64,000 nucleotides of DNA, taken from assembly GCF_001423405.1 (NCBI RefSeq), contig NZ_LMNS01000038.1:347119-411118 (forward strand). The letters are read 5' to 3'. The notes beneath the pieces are model-generated. The model did no database searches and was not told the DNA's origin. It saw only the letters and a program-made list of their open reading frames with translations. Of this stretch, positions 1 through 9,012 are shown one piece after another (position 1 is the first letter of the stretch; every line of letters begins with the position of its first letter). The translations under genes and the position numbers were made by a program. Source of the stretch: Methylobacterium sp. Leaf123 (GTDB lineage Bacteria > Pseudomonadota > Alphaproteobacteria > Rhizobiales > Beijerinckiaceae).

Positions 1-71
1 GGTTCATCCGCACTTTCGATGCTTCGGGGTGTCTCGGGCGTTAATCCGCGTGGTGGCCCGAGGGCAGCGCG

Positions 72-470
72 ATGCCGATCTCGAACCCGTCGATGCCGTT
101 GGTCCCGGACGGCCTGCACGTCGAGGATCTGACGCGGGATGGAACGGCGCTGCTGATCACCGCCCGGACCACGGCGGCCCAAGCCTCCTGTCGGGTCTGC
201 GGGTGTGCTTCGACGCGGGTGCACAGCACGTATTGGCGGACGTTCGGGGACCTGCCCTGGCAGGACCGGGCGGTGACGTGGCGGGTACAGGTGCGCCGCT
301 TCCGGTGCAGCCATTGCCCGGGTCGGATCTTCGCCGAACGCGCGCCGGGGCTGGGCGCGCGCAAGGCGCGCCGCAGCGACCGATTGGCCGAGGTGCAAAC
401 CGATATCGGCATGGTGCTGGGCGGGGAGCCCGGCGCTCGGTTGTCGCGGCGGCTGGCCATGCCGGTCAGC
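72..470 (+). pseudogene. ISL3-family transposase, N-terminal fragment
   Basis: The frame from the ATG at 72 encodes about 133 residues that look like the start of an ISL3-family transposase: a zinc-binding region with Cys40/Cys43 and Cys79/Cys82, an aromatic stretch around residues 54-63, and the basic helix-turn-helix lead-in that follows. The family-like sequence stops at about 470, where the frame enters unrelated DNA and terminates at 512. The DDE catalytic domain, which forms most of the usual roughly 400-550 residue protein, is absent. This is therefore a dead remnant with no visible inverted repeat on its right side. Family call is from domain pattern. Confidence 0.7.
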
Positions 471-935
471 GGCCGAGGAAGTCGATGGCCATCGCCCGCT
501 TCTCCCCCCTGAACACACGACGGCCTTCGATGTCCTCGCTCCCAGCGGCCAGGATGAAGAGCAGCCTAATCGCGTCCCGGTGGTGATGCCCCGGCATCGC
601 CACCGATGAGGGAACCTTCGGATGGGACGTCGAAGTGGGAGCGGTTGTGCCCGCGGCCATCAATACCGACCTTGTGCGCGTAGAGCAGGGCGCGACAGGA
701 ACCAAAGCGCGTTTGACCAGCGGGGTTCCCGATAAGCTTGATCGGCTGATGTCGCTTCCCGGGACGTAGACGTCCGGCAGGCGGCAGATGCCCGCCAAAA
801 CGCTCGCGGAGGGGGTATCGGGAAGCGCTACCTGATACCCGACTGCGGAGGCGCGCTTCCACTCTCCCGGGGGCCAGCCCGCAGCGCCTACTTAACCTGG
901 ATCGGGCATGCTCCCCGTACCAAGAGGGGTTGCAC
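471..935. other. No recognisable gene
   Basis: Between the ISL3 remnant and the KfrA-like gene all frames are short or look like shadows. A 110-codon open frame on the minus strand (466-798) has no recognisable family. I see no inverted repeats or RNA gene here. It is probably debris from the insertion that truncated the transposase. Confidence 0.4.
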
Positions 936-1601
936 ATGCCGTACGAGTCCGCCGTCTTCGTCGTCGCTGATGCAATACTGGCCAAGGGCGAGCGGCCCAG
1001 CCTGCGCAAGGTGCGCGAAGCAATCCCCACCGGTGGCTCACCCCGTGAGGTCTGCACGCACCTGCGTGCCTGGCGGAAGAAGCGCGGCTACGACCCCAAG
1101 CCCGAACCCACTGACATGTCGAAGGCCATGAAGGAGGCCGGCCAGGCGCTCGCCTTGGACCTATGGAAGCAGGCCAAGCGCGAGGCGACCCAGACGTTCT
1201 CCCGCGAGCGCGAGGCCGCCGTGGCCATGGCCACGGACGACAAGCAGGACTGCGAGCATCTGCTCGGGATGGTCGAGACCCTGCAGGCGGAGAACACCGC
1301 GCTCGCCGCCCGGGCGGAGGCCGCCCGCGTCCAAGCCCGCCTCCACAAGGTCGAGAACCAGCTCGACCGCTTCCGCGCGCTGGAGTTCTGGGACCGCGTC
1401 ATGCAGGAGATTTTCGAGATCATACCCCCCGGGGGAGCCATGACCCCGGCCGAGATCCTGCCCGAGCTCCGTTCCTGGACGATCCGCGGCGCCGCCCTCC
1501 ACACTTCAGGCGCCGACGTAGGCCGCCATCTCATCTGGTGTGCCTCACGTGAACGCCTGCTTCAGGACGTCCGGGAATGCCGAGGCGTGGGCGCTGGGTG
1601 A
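936..1601 (+). CDS. KfrA-like DNA-binding coiled-coil protein
   Basis: About 221 residues. Residues 1-55 resemble the KfrA N-terminal DNA-binding domain (short helices, basic stretch ending in RAWRKKRG), followed by a long alanine- and charge-rich region at about 65-150 that should form a coiled coil (KVENQLDRFRAL and its surroundings). KfrA proteins are plasmid-borne, bind DNA through the N-terminus and influence partition and copy stability. The ATG at 936 is preferred over the in-frame TTG at 930 because GAGGGG ends about six bases before it. A stem-loop follows the gene at 1626-1644. No parA/parB or replication gene is next to it, so a role in plasmid maintenance is inferred; many chromosomal islands also carry KfrA-like proteins. 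Confidence 0.7.
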   Translation: MPYESAVFVVADAILAKGERPSLRKVREAIPTGGSPREVCTHLRAWRKKRGYDPKPEPTDMSKAMKEAGQALALDLWKQAKREATQTFSREREAAVAMATDDKQDCEHLLGMVETLQAENTALAARAEAARVQARLHKVENQLDRFRALEFWDRVMQEIFEIIPPGGAMTPAEILPELRSWTIRGAALHTSGADVGRHLIWCASRERLLQDVRECRGVGAG

Positions 1602-1934
1602 GTGCGGGTATGCAGGACCCGGGAAGAGGCGGCTTGGCCGCCTCGATGTCGAAGTTTCCTAGGGACCCAGGTAGCCGTTCCACAACCGATGGACGGGGGA
1701 CACGGGTCGCTGCGCGGGCACGGAGCAAATGAGGACGCCGAGGGTGTCGTTCGTACCCCCCTGGTCCAACTCGACGCTCGATGGAAAGGCGGCGACAGTC
1801 GGTCTCACATCGCAGGCTGTCTGGAGGCGGAAGGCGTCCCTCGCCACGCGTCATCGTCAATCTCGACCTCGTGCGGGCAGCCCGCGTCCGGGCTCGCCCA
1901 CACGAGGTCATGAAGCGGGCAGGGATCTCCCAGC
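1602..1934. other. Intergenic region with a stem-loop
   Basis: The only structure I see is a perfect 8-bp stem with a 3-base loop at 1626-1644 (GAGGCGGC / GCCGCCTC), 25 bases after the KfrA-like stop codon. It lacks a T-run, so it is a weak terminator candidate. The rest (1645-1934) holds no convincing coding frame. Confidence 0.4.
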
Positions 1935-2285
1935 TTAGACCGCTTCTTGCACCTTGTCGGCAGGGACGGCCTTTGAGCGGCGTCCTGCAACGTTCGCTCG
2001 AACGGCCTTCTTCCCAGCGACGGGCTGCGCCGCCCCGACGATCTTGGCGACGCGATTCCTCTTGAGCGGCTGAAGGCGTACGGGCTCGCTTGGGCGCTTG
2101 GCCGCCCTGACGAAGCGAACATCCCCCTTGGCCTGCAACGACGCGATGCCTTCGAGGATCAACTCGCGCACGATCTCATTCTTACTCTGGTCTTCCCGAA
2201 AGGCGACGACCTTGAGTTCTTGGTCGAGCTCGCTCGGAAGGTACACGGTCCTCAGCACGAGGTTCCTGGCTTCGGCGTTCGCCAT
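1935..2285 (-). CDS. Ribbon-helix-helix (CopG/Arc-like) DNA-binding protein
   Basis: 116 residues. The N-terminal 55 residues fit a ribbon-helix-helix fold: a beta strand (NLVLRTVYLPSELDQEL) followed by two helices with the NEIVREL pattern. The C-terminal half is a basic, Lys/Arg/Ala-rich tail likely to bind DNA non-specifically. The ATG at 2285 is chosen because GGAGATG lies a few bases upstream; a longer frame to 2372 reads through an AT-rich leader and is unlikely. Proteins of this type act as plasmid or toxin-antitoxin repressors. No toxin partner is adjacent: the next gene downstream on this side is KfrA-like, so a role in island or plasmid regulation is inferred only. Confidence 0.65.
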   Translation of the reverse strand: MANAEARNLVLRTVYLPSELDQELKVVAFREDQSKNEIVRELILEGIASLQAKGDVRFVRAAKRPSEPVRLQPLKRNRVAKIVGAAQPVAGKKAVRANVAGRRSKAVPADKVQEAV

Positions 2286-2346
2286 AGGGCATCTCCATGC
2301 GTATGCGTAAACATATGTACGCGTTTGCATGAAAGGCACAAGCCCG

Positions 2347-3633
2347 TCATCGATAATTCCGCAGGATCGCATCGGCCATGCCGCCGAGCGCCATCAGCGA
2401 CATGTAGCCGGGAGCGACGATCTGCGAATGCATCGGCGCGTGTATCTTGGGCCATCCGGGAAGGTCGAAGGACAGGTCAGACTTCATGCCCTCCTCCAGT
2501 CCGAGCCTGGTCTCCGCCTGCATCTGGCCCTGGAGCGCAGCGGGCAGCAGACGCTCGAACCACCAACCGTCGAAACCGGTGGCGTCGACGACGATGTCGG
2601 CCTCATGTTTATGACTCAAACCCAGCTCGTTCCCGTACTCCACGACCAGCCTCTTGGCCTTTCCGGGCGCGAGGCTGACTTGGTTCGCGCGGCCCGGCAC
2701 GAGAACGAGATCCTTCGCGTCGGTGAGGATGTCGGTGATGTTTTCCCACACCACACCGCGGTTCAATCGGTCGGTGAATTTTCGCCTGTCCGCGAAGGAA
2801 AGCGCCAGCCACGCGTTCTCGTTGTCGAACATGACGCTTTCGAAGAAGTTGACGGTCCTCGTGAACAGCGTGGCGCTATTGTTGATCATCGCGATGCTGT
2901 GATGGCCGTTGTTCGAACGAATGAACCAGGCCGCAATGGCTGCGGTCGTTCCGCCTCCACCGACGATCAAGACTTTCCGGGAACCTCTGCTCAACTGGGC
3001 TCGCACCCTGGAGAGGTTGTCCCAGAAATCCTCGCCGTTGTAGAGGCGATCGCTGCCGACATGGACCAGTTTCCCGGCTTTGGGCACCTTTCCCTGCGCC
3101 GGGCCCGGCCCGGTGAAGACGATGCCGTCGAAACCTTCGACGTCGTAGGCGTCGCCGCTCGCGGTCTCGGTGTAGTTCACCTTCCATCGCCCGTCCGCCC
3201 ATTCCACCGAGGTTACCTCGCCGATGATGGGCGTGATGCCGGCCGTCTTGACGGCGTAGTCCAGGTAATTCGCGAACTCGCGATGGATGGGCGACTTCCT
3301 TCCGCGGCTTACCCATGTCGAGTAATTGTCCTGCAGGGCGGGTTCCGTCATCTGGAAGGCGTCCCAGGAATACTCCTGCTTCATGAGTGCCGAGACGCCG
3401 GGCTCAATCCCGTCCACGTACGGGAACCCGAGGTCGCGCTCCGCCGGCGTGCACAGCCGCTGCTCGCCATCGGTGTAACCGTTGCGGCCGTTCCAGGCGG
3501 CTCCGATCTGCGCCTTCTCGAAAATTTCGATCCTGATCTTGTTGTCACCGAAGCGGTTGAGGCAATCGGCCTTGGCGCACAGCGCCGCCGCTTTCGGTCC
3601 CCCGCCGATGACCGCGATGTTCTTCTCTGGCAC
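2347..3633 (-). CDS. MbtG-like FAD-dependent lysine N6-hydroxylase family protein
   Basis: 428 residues from a GTG at 3633, which is preceded by GGGAGAGG; the longer frame to 3780 has no Shine-Dalgarno site. Two Rossmann motifs are visible: an FAD site at the very N-terminus (VIGGGPKAAA) and an NADPH site near the middle (VLIVGGGGTTAA). Segments such as QIGAAWNGRNGYTDG, DLGFPY and the C-terminal DATGFD are the pattern of mycobactin lysine-N-oxygenase (MbtG) and other SidA/IucD/PvdA flavoproteins, which N-hydroxylate lysine or ornithine side chains with NADPH and O2 in the cytoplasm. No NRPS, acyltransferase or siderophore receptor gene is nearby, so the usual siderophore role is not supported by context. 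The substrate is unknown. Confidence 0.72.
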   Translation of the reverse strand: MPEKNIAVIGGGPKAAALCAKADCLNRFGDNKIRIEIFEKAQIGAAWNGRNGYTDGEQRLCTPAERDLGFPYVDGIEPGVSALMKQEYSWDAFQMTEPALQDNYSTWVSRGRKSPIHREFANYLDYAVKTAGITPIIGEVTSVEWADGRWKVNYTETASGDAYDVEGFDGIVFTGPGPAQGKVPKAGKLVHVGSDRLYNGEDFWDNLSRVRAQLSRGSRKVLIVGGGGTTAAIAAWFIRSNNGHHSIAMINNSATLFTRTVNFFESVMFDNENAWLALSFADRRKFTDRLNRGVVWENITDILTDAKDLVLVPGRANQVSLAPGKAKRLVVEYGNELGLSHKHEADIVVDATGFDGWWFERLLPAALQGQMQAETRLGLEEGMKSDLSFDLPGWPKIHAPMHSQIVAPGYMSLMALGGMADAILRNYR

Positions 3634-4308
3634 GTTCCTCTCCCAATCGAGGGGGCGGACGGGACAAACGGATGGATTCCGCGTCCCGCGGCGCTTTGCC
3701 AGGCGCTCACGAAATGCGTTTCGGGCAAGGCGCCGATGTGCGGATGCCAGCACGGCGCTGCCGCGGCAACTCGGGCCCATGCGCCAAAGTCTCGAATGGA
3801 CGCTTGCGCCTTGATGCCCGCACCCCTGGCGCAGGTCGCAGCAGCCTTGCCGATGGCCGGTTTTCTAGGGCGTCACAGCGCAAGCGAACGACGACGCCTC
3901 GTGCGACGGCGAAAAAACGTCCGCAGTCGATAGCAGGCGTCCCGCTCGACGCGACGGTCCGTCCCCTGGAACGACCTCCCCGCGCAAGACCGCGCGTCCC
4001 ACCGGGACGCCTCGATGAACCATCGACCCGGGGTGACGGATGCCGAGCCGACCCGCCACCGTGGAGCGCCGTCGCGCCAGCGGTCGTCGCGGCCGTATGA
4101 CCGGATTCGGGTGGCAGTTCTCAGCGGGAGACAACAGGAGTCTCCACACCCCGGTTCGGCATCCGGAGATCGGTCCAGCTCGGAATGAGCGAGCATTCCG
4201 AATGGGCGTCGCGCGATTTGCCGATGCTCACGCCATTCCGGTCGGACGCCGGTCGAATGGTACTTAAAGTCCGTCGCTTTCCTGTTGTCGCGCGACTTCG
4301 CTGCCGGC
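3634..4308. other. Long intergenic region, no gene seen
   Basis: All open frames here are arginine-rich, high-GC shadows without recognisable domains. The region serves as the upstream leader of the MbtG-like gene on one side and of the XRE gene at 4309 on the other. No clear promoter, repeat or RNA gene was found. Confidence 0.35.
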
Positions 4309-4548
4309 GTGAAACGGACTCATCCCGGCGCCCTCCGCGACATCCTCGCGACCAATCTCAGACGAATCCGGACTGAAAGGGGGCTCAGTCAGGAAGCCTT
4401 CGGCGATCTCTGCGGGCTGGACAGGAGCTATGTCGGTAGCGTCGAGCGCGGCCAGCGGAATATCTCGATCGATAATCTGGAGCGAATGGCAAAAGCTCTG
4501 AACCTGGAGCCTTGGCAACTCATAAGGAGGAACGACACCGGCCGCTAA
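4309..4548 (+). CDS. Small XRE-family helix-turn-helix regulator
   Basis: About 79 residues from the GTG at 4309 (a TTG at 4285 is the alternative). Nearly the whole protein is one Cro/CI-type HTH domain: LRRIRTERGLSQEAFGDL, then GLDRSYVGSVERG as recognition helix, then the NISIDNLERMAKAL helix. Such single-domain proteins usually act as dimeric repressors. It converges with the next gene on the opposite strand and their 3' ends overlap by 29 bp (4520-4548), so transcription of one could interfere with the other. Target unknown. Confidence 0.75.
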   Translation: MKRTHPGALRDILATNLRRIRTERGLSQEAFGDLCGLDRSYVGSVERGQRNISIDNLERMAKALNLEPWQLIRRNDTGR

Positions 4549-4918
4549 CGCGCGTATTCAAGACTACCCTGCTCTCATTATCCGCCCGCGCCCGCGCAAC
4601 GCCATCCGGTGGGGTGGGGCATCGTTTTTCAGACGGCGCGTGAGCCTCCGGCTTCCTACTCGCATCGACGATGCTGATCGCACCACCGGGTTCGAACTTG
4701 AATTCGACTCCTGCGTTCCGGAAAGCATCCAGCAGAGCCTGCACCTTCCGCGGTTGCGATCGCCCCCGTCCAGTTTCGACAGCTACGATAGTCCGCCTCA
4801 CGACTTTTGCACGCTGTGCGAGATGCTCCTGAGTCCAGTCGAGAAGAGCCCTGGCAGCCCGAAAATGCCTCGGGGCTAGCTCTGTAAATTTTTCACTTGC
4901 ATGGCGCACTATGGGCAT
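4520..4918 (-). CDS. XRE-family regulator with C-terminal tail
   Basis: 132 residues from the ATG at 4918; GTG 4930 and TTG 4933 are in-frame alternatives and none has a strong Shine-Dalgarno site. Residues 15-75 carry an HTH of the type RAARALLDWTQEHLAQRAKV...VVAVETG, followed by the KVQALLDAFRNAGVEF segment typical of a common alphaproteobacterial XRE subgroup. The C-terminal 50 residues are Arg/Ser-rich and probably disordered. The gene converges on and overlaps the small XRE gene at 4309-4548. Function is probably transcriptional repression of island genes; target unknown. Confidence 0.7.
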   Translation of the reverse strand: MPIVRHASEKFTELAPRHFRAARALLDWTQEHLAQRAKVVRRTIVAVETGRGRSQPRKVQALLDAFRNAGVEFKFEPGGAISIVDASRKPEAHAPSEKRCPTPPDGVARARADNESRVVLNTRVSGRCRSSL

Positions 4919-5182
4919 TATAGTAATCACCAAAGATCAGATGATTCGGCGCAAAAAATCTTGCGCCGAAAACGAACCTCTTCAGGCCGGCGGGATCGGA
5001 TTAGTTCCGTGTCCTTGAAGATCGGCCCGTGATGCGGCATCGTCAAGTAGCACGATGCTCTCCGTTCCTTCGATGAAGGAACACGCATGTCAGACTGCAT
5101 AGCGGTCTGCGTGGCGTAAATCTCGCGATGAGCCCACGCATGCGCGCGGCTGTCCTACGACAGTCGAGATCAAGTCTTCCGC

Positions 5183-5887
5183 ATGTCTTCTCCCTCCCTT
5201 TCGCCCGGTTCCCGCGGCGTTCGGCACCGTACGCCACTCTCCTGGCGCACAACCCGTGGAATCAGGGTAGCAAAGCGCCTCGCCCTTGAGGCTTCCGCCG
5301 TGGCGGTCTCCCACGGGGCCATCTGCCTCGGCCCCGACGAGATCGCGCGGCGCTTCTTCGATCAGGTCGGCATCGGGCCCGAAGCAGTCGCAGTCGTACG
5401 CTTCCGCCATTCCGGTCAGTCCTGCACGATCGTAGTGCCGACTTTCCGTACTTGGGGTCGAAACGACCTACGCAGACGCACGGCGCATGCAGCCGACTCT
5501 GCCTTCGCCGCCGGTCGAAACGTTGTCGTTGAGGATCCCGGTGCCGTGGAGTTGCAACCACGCCTCCGCAATGCCGAACGCATGCTTAAATCAATGCGAG
5601 TACCCGCCATGGGGGATGCAGCAACTCTGTCGCGCCTCCTGTCTGCCCAGGGCGGTGAAGCCTCGCTTGCGGAGTGCGAGGCGGCGCTCGCGAGTCCGTT
5701 CGCGGACGGGCGCATCTTCGGGCTGATGGTCGGCGGTCGCGTCGAGATCGACCTTTCAGTTCCCCTTTGCGCCGATAGTCTAGTCCGCCTCCGGTCTCCA
5801 GGATGGCCGTTCGCGGAAGCTGGGTTCGGACGAACCGACACATACTCCCCCCAGAGCCTCGTACAGGAGCAGCCTACGGATCCCTAG
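5183..5887 (+). CDS. Protein of unknown function, possible winged-helix C-terminus
   Basis: 234 residues, no family recognised. The central region (about 50-110) alternates short hydrophobic strands with charged turns. Residues 120-205 (from RMLKSMRVPAMGD through LMVGGRVEIDLSVPLC) look like a winged helix, similar in pattern to the C-terminal domains of TnsA-like and other island proteins, in which a helix pair is followed by a short GRVEIDL strand. This resemblance is weak. The gene starts a same-strand run with 5966-6805 and 6802-8958, which suggests a common function with the AAA+ protease. The start codon is uncertain, with no strong ribosome binding site. Confidence 0.5.
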   Translation: MSSPSLSPGSRGVRHRTPLSWRTTRGIRVAKRLALEASAVAVSHGAICLGPDEIARRFFDQVGIGPEAVAVVRFRHSGQSCTIVVPTFRTWGRNDLRRRTAHAADSAFAAGRNVVVEDPGAVELQPRLRNAERMLKSMRVPAMGDAATLSRLLSAQGGEASLAECEAALASPFADGRIFGLMVGGRVEIDLSVPLCADSLVRLRSPGWPFAEAGFGRTDTYSPQSLVQEQPTDP

Positions 5888-5965
5888 GGGTCCGTCTTCG
5901 CACCGGCCGGGATGCAGAGAGCGGCTTCGTCGTCACCACGACGAATGCCATCAACGGAGGCAGCC

Positions 5966-6805
5966 ATGACCGACCATGGTACCATCATCGAATTTCCCGG
6001 TGGCCGGAGGCGAACCGACGCTGTGGCTGTTGGGTCGCGAAGCGTCGCCGATCTGACAGAATCGCTCTCCAGGCAGGTGCGCGCTCGCCGCACGGCGATG
6101 GATGTAGATGCACAGCTATCGATCCGCCTCGCCGATCTAACGGGGGTCGCCGACCGGACGATCAGACGGCTCACTTTCCTCGTGCACGCAGGTTCGATCA
6201 CCGCCGCTTCCGCTGCCCGCCTCGCCATGCGCCATGCCGACGAGGTGCGCGGCCGGCGGCGCGTTTTGGGCCCGGTAGGCGAGGAACATCCCGGCCGCTC
6301 CATGTTGGAGGTCACGCTCATCGGCGATCCATTCGGAAATTTCGCGCTTGGCTTTCGGCAGGGCGAAGCGTGGGTCGGATTTGCGCCATTCCATTCCCTG
6401 TCTCAGCTCTTCGAACTATGCCCGCCTGGACAAGGTCCCGTATGTCTGCTCGTCGGCTGCGATGCTTGCCGCCGAACCACCGTGCGATGCCTAGATTCAC
6501 CCCACTGGCGGCAACGCTTATCGGCCCTCCGGTCGCCCCCTCGGCAGCATGCTGCTAGCCAAGTCATCGTTCTTGGCGGACTGCCCACATGCCGCACCAG
6601 TCGGGCCTCGGTGCTCCACGCTCTAGACGCTGCGGTTCGTCGGGGAACGGGGGGCGCGTTGATCCCTCCCATGCGGCATCCGCCACAAGTGCGAGGAATA
6701 CAACCAAGCCGATCCGATTCGACCAGGATCCTCCTGATGCTGATCGAACTAGCTCGCCCTGGCCTCGTGGACGTCGAGCGGGCCGACGAGGAGCCGCTGC
6801 CATGA
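5966..6805 (+). CDS. Hypothetical protein translationally coupled to the FtsH-like protease
   Basis: 279 residues from an ATG with GGAGG six bases upstream. No family recognised. Residues 45-95 form a helical stretch with an HTH-like pattern (ADLTGVADRTIRRLTFLVHAG). Residues 110-150 look like beta strands with aromatic residues, and the C-terminal part is Arg/Ser-rich. Its stop codon overlaps the ATG of the AAA+ protease gene (ATGA at 6802-6805), which normally signals coupled translation and often a shared complex. It might be an adaptor or substrate of the protease; this is inference from gene order only. Confidence 0.55.
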   Translation: MTDHGTIIEFPGGRRRTDAVAVGSRSVADLTESLSRQVRARRTAMDVDAQLSIRLADLTGVADRTIRRLTFLVHAGSITAASAARLAMRHADEVRGRRRVLGPVGEEHPGRSMLEVTLIGDPFGNFALGFRQGEAWVGFAPFHSLSQLFELCPPGQGPVCLLVGCDACRRTTVRCLDSPHWRQRLSALRSPPRQHAASQVIVLGGLPTCRTSRASVLHALDAAVRRGTGGALIPPMRHPPQVRGIQPSRSDSTRILLMLIELARPGLVDVERADEEPLP

Positions 6806-8958
6806 CACGGTGGAAGGGAGAGCATACTGAGCATACGTCGACCGGGGTCGAGGATGAGCATCGTGGGCACAGAGCGAAGCCGGATCCAATCATCGCCGGA
6901 CTGCTCGACCGGCTGGAACCGCGCTCTCCGGACAAAAGCCGTTCGCGGGACGGAGAATGCTGCGCCCCGCATGACAGACGGGGAGCGCCGCCTGTCGGCA
7001 CCGTTCGCGGCGGCGAGCTCCGCCCGGACATGGTCGGTGCCGCAATCCTCCTCGGAACTGGGCTTCGCTCCGCTCCCGAGTTGCTCGAGAGATTAGATTC
7101 CGGCGCCCCCGTGGTGGTCGTCGAGGCAACCGCAGCCGATTGGATCGATCCGACAGCGAAAGCCGCTGCGGTCTGTTTCCGTCCGGTCGCGACAACAGGC
7201 TGGCGAGGAGACCGTCGCGACGCTGGGGGCGGGGACGTCGAACTCGAACGGGCGGGGGCAGTCGTCGTCGCCGCGCGGAACGGCTTCCGCTACTCCTCGG
7301 AATCTGACGTACAGACCGACGGGGCTTTCCGGGACCATAGGCCTTTGATCGGCATCACGACGTCGACGCGCGCCGGCCTACCTGCCGATCTCCTGAAGGC
7401 GTGCGAGGAGACGGTCGTCCTAGGTCGTTTTAATCCGGAAGCGATCAGACTGCTCGTCGAGCGGGTCGTCGGAGTGCCGCCAACCATGTCGGTGTCGGAG
7501 GCGATCGCAGCGGAGATCGAGCCTGCCGATCTCCGGATCTCCGTCCACCGGGCTCGGGGAGCGGACGGATCGATCGAACGGCTACGGACCCTCGTCGAGT
7601 CGCGCCTAGACCTCCGACGCAAATGCACGGGCACGCGGTTACAGGATTGCGTCGGCTACGGGCCGGCCGCCGAATGGGGCATCGCAGCTGCTCAGGATCT
7701 CGCCGCCTTCGCTAGAAACGAGCTTCCTTGGTGCCAATGTGAACCTGGAGTGCTGCTATCGGGCCCTCCGGGCACGGGTAAAACGATGTTCGCAGCGCTT
7801 CTTGCCGATCAGGCTGGCGTGGCCCTGCTCGCAGGTTCGCTCGCGCAGTGGCAGTCGTCGGGCGAGGCGCACCTCGGCACCACTCTGAAGGCTATGCGTC
7901 AGTTCTTCGAAACCGCAAAGCGCACAGCGCCTTGCGTCGCCCTCATTGACGAACTCGACTCCTTCGGCGACCGCCGACACTTCGCGCATCACAGCCGCGA
8001 CTATTCCGTCCAAGTGGTCAACGGCTTCCTCGAATGTCTCGATGGCGATGGAGGCCGAGCGGGAGTCGTCCTGGTCGGAACCACCAATCATCCCGATAGG
8101 ATCGATCCGGCCATCCTCCGCTCGGGGCGCTTCGACAGGCGTATCGACATCCCGCTACCTTCGATGACGGATCTCGCGGCGATCCTGCGCCAACACCTTG
8201 GCCGCGACCTCGCCGGGGCCGACCTCATGCTGGCTGCGCGCCATGCTTTGGGTAGCACCGGCGCCGACTGCGCAGCCTGGGTGCGCCGGGCTCGCGCTAA
8301 GGCCCGGCGCGAGTGTCGATCACTCGAACCGGGAGACCTCCTACACGAGATTGGTGCGTCTGCGCCTAAGACGGCGTACAGCCAAGATTGGAGGACCGCC
8401 GTCCACGAAAGTGGACACGCCATTGTGGCCCATTCGACAGGCCGGGAGGTATCGGAGATCGTACTCCGCTCTTCGATTTCGCAGGTCAGCGGCATGACAT
8501 CCGTCGAAATCGATGGCATCGCCACCAAGAATGCCCTGCACGATCTCCTATCCGTAATCATGGCGGGGCGCGCGGCTGAGGTTCTCGTGTTCGGAGAACC
8601 GTCGGCTGGTGCTGCCTCCGATCTGATGCAGGCCACCGCAATCAGCAACGACCTTCATTGCCGATGGGGATTGGGAGATCGCTTGGCGACATGCGATCCG
8701 GAGCGACCTCCCTCGATTGTGCGAACAGCGGTGGAGGAGGACCTGCGCCGCGCGCTGGCCAACGCTGAAGCCATTCTGAAAGCGCGCCGTTCGGACTTGG
8801 TGCGTATCGCTGAGGCGCTGCAGAAACAACGATCTCTGACCCGCGACGAAGTTGCGGCACTACTCGAGCCGGGATCGCCATCGACAGCGCCTCCTTCGAC
8901 AGCCGGACGACTCGGGCTGACGACCGGGCTGCCGGTGACGAGGGTCGTATCGACCTGA
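6802..8958 (+). CDS. Soluble FtsH-like AAA+ ATPase with M41 zinc metallopeptidase domain
   Basis: 718 residues. Residues 1-300 are an unrecognised N-terminal region without the two transmembrane helices of true FtsH. The AAA+ module follows: Walker A GPPGTGKT near residue 320, Walker B ALIDELDS near 383, sensor and arginine-finger region TTNHPDRIDPAILRSGRFDRR near 430. The C-terminal M41 peptidase domain has the zinc motif HESGH near 535 and the downstream helix GRAAEVLVFGEPSAGAASDL that contains the third metal ligand. The protein should unfold and degrade proteins in the cytoplasm. ATG 6802 is chosen because it overlaps the upstream stop. A DUF6634-like gene follows at 9013. It may be a defence, quality-control or regulatory protease of the island; the target is unknown. 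Confidence 0.85.
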   Translation: MTRWKGEHTEHTSTGVEDEHRGHRAKPDPIIAGLLDRLEPRSPDKSRSRDGECCAPHDRRGAPPVGTVRGGELRPDMVGAAILLGTGLRSAPELLERLDSGAPVVVVEATAADWIDPTAKAAAVCFRPVATTGWRGDRRDAGGGDVELERAGAVVVAARNGFRYSSESDVQTDGAFRDHRPLIGITTSTRAGLPADLLKACEETVVLGRFNPEAIRLLVERVVGVPPTMSVSEAIAAEIEPADLRISVHRARGADGSIERLRTLVESRLDLRRKCTGTRLQDCVGYGPAAEWGIAAAQDLAAFARNELPWCQCEPGVLLSGPPGTGKTMFAALLADQAGVALLAGSLAQWQSSGEAHLGTTLKAMRQFFETAKRTAPCVALIDELDSFGDRRHFAHHSRDYSVQVVNGFLECLDGDGGRAGVVLVGTTNHPDRIDPAILRSGRFDRRIDIPLPSMTDLAAILRQHLGRDLAGADLMLAARHALGSTGADCAAWVRRARAKARRECRSLEPGDLLHEIGASAPKTAYSQDWRTAVHESGHAIVAHSTGREVSEIVLRSSISQVSGMTSVEIDGIATKNALHDLLSVIMAGRAAEVLVFGEPSAGAASDLMQATAISNDLHCRWGLGDRLATCDPERPPSIVRTAVEEDLRRALANAEAILKARRSDLVRIAEALQKQRSLTRDEVAALLEPGSPSTAPPSTAGRLGLTTGLPVTRVVST

Positions 8959-9012
8959 AGCCATAGCGCATACCAGCTCACGTCCGATGGTGCCGCCGCG
9001 ACGGAGTGATCG

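Noticed and set aside
2329..3933. A 534-codon plus-strand frame opposite the MbtG-like gene
   Set aside because: Shadow frame; the minus-strand protein has clear Rossmann motifs and family segments.
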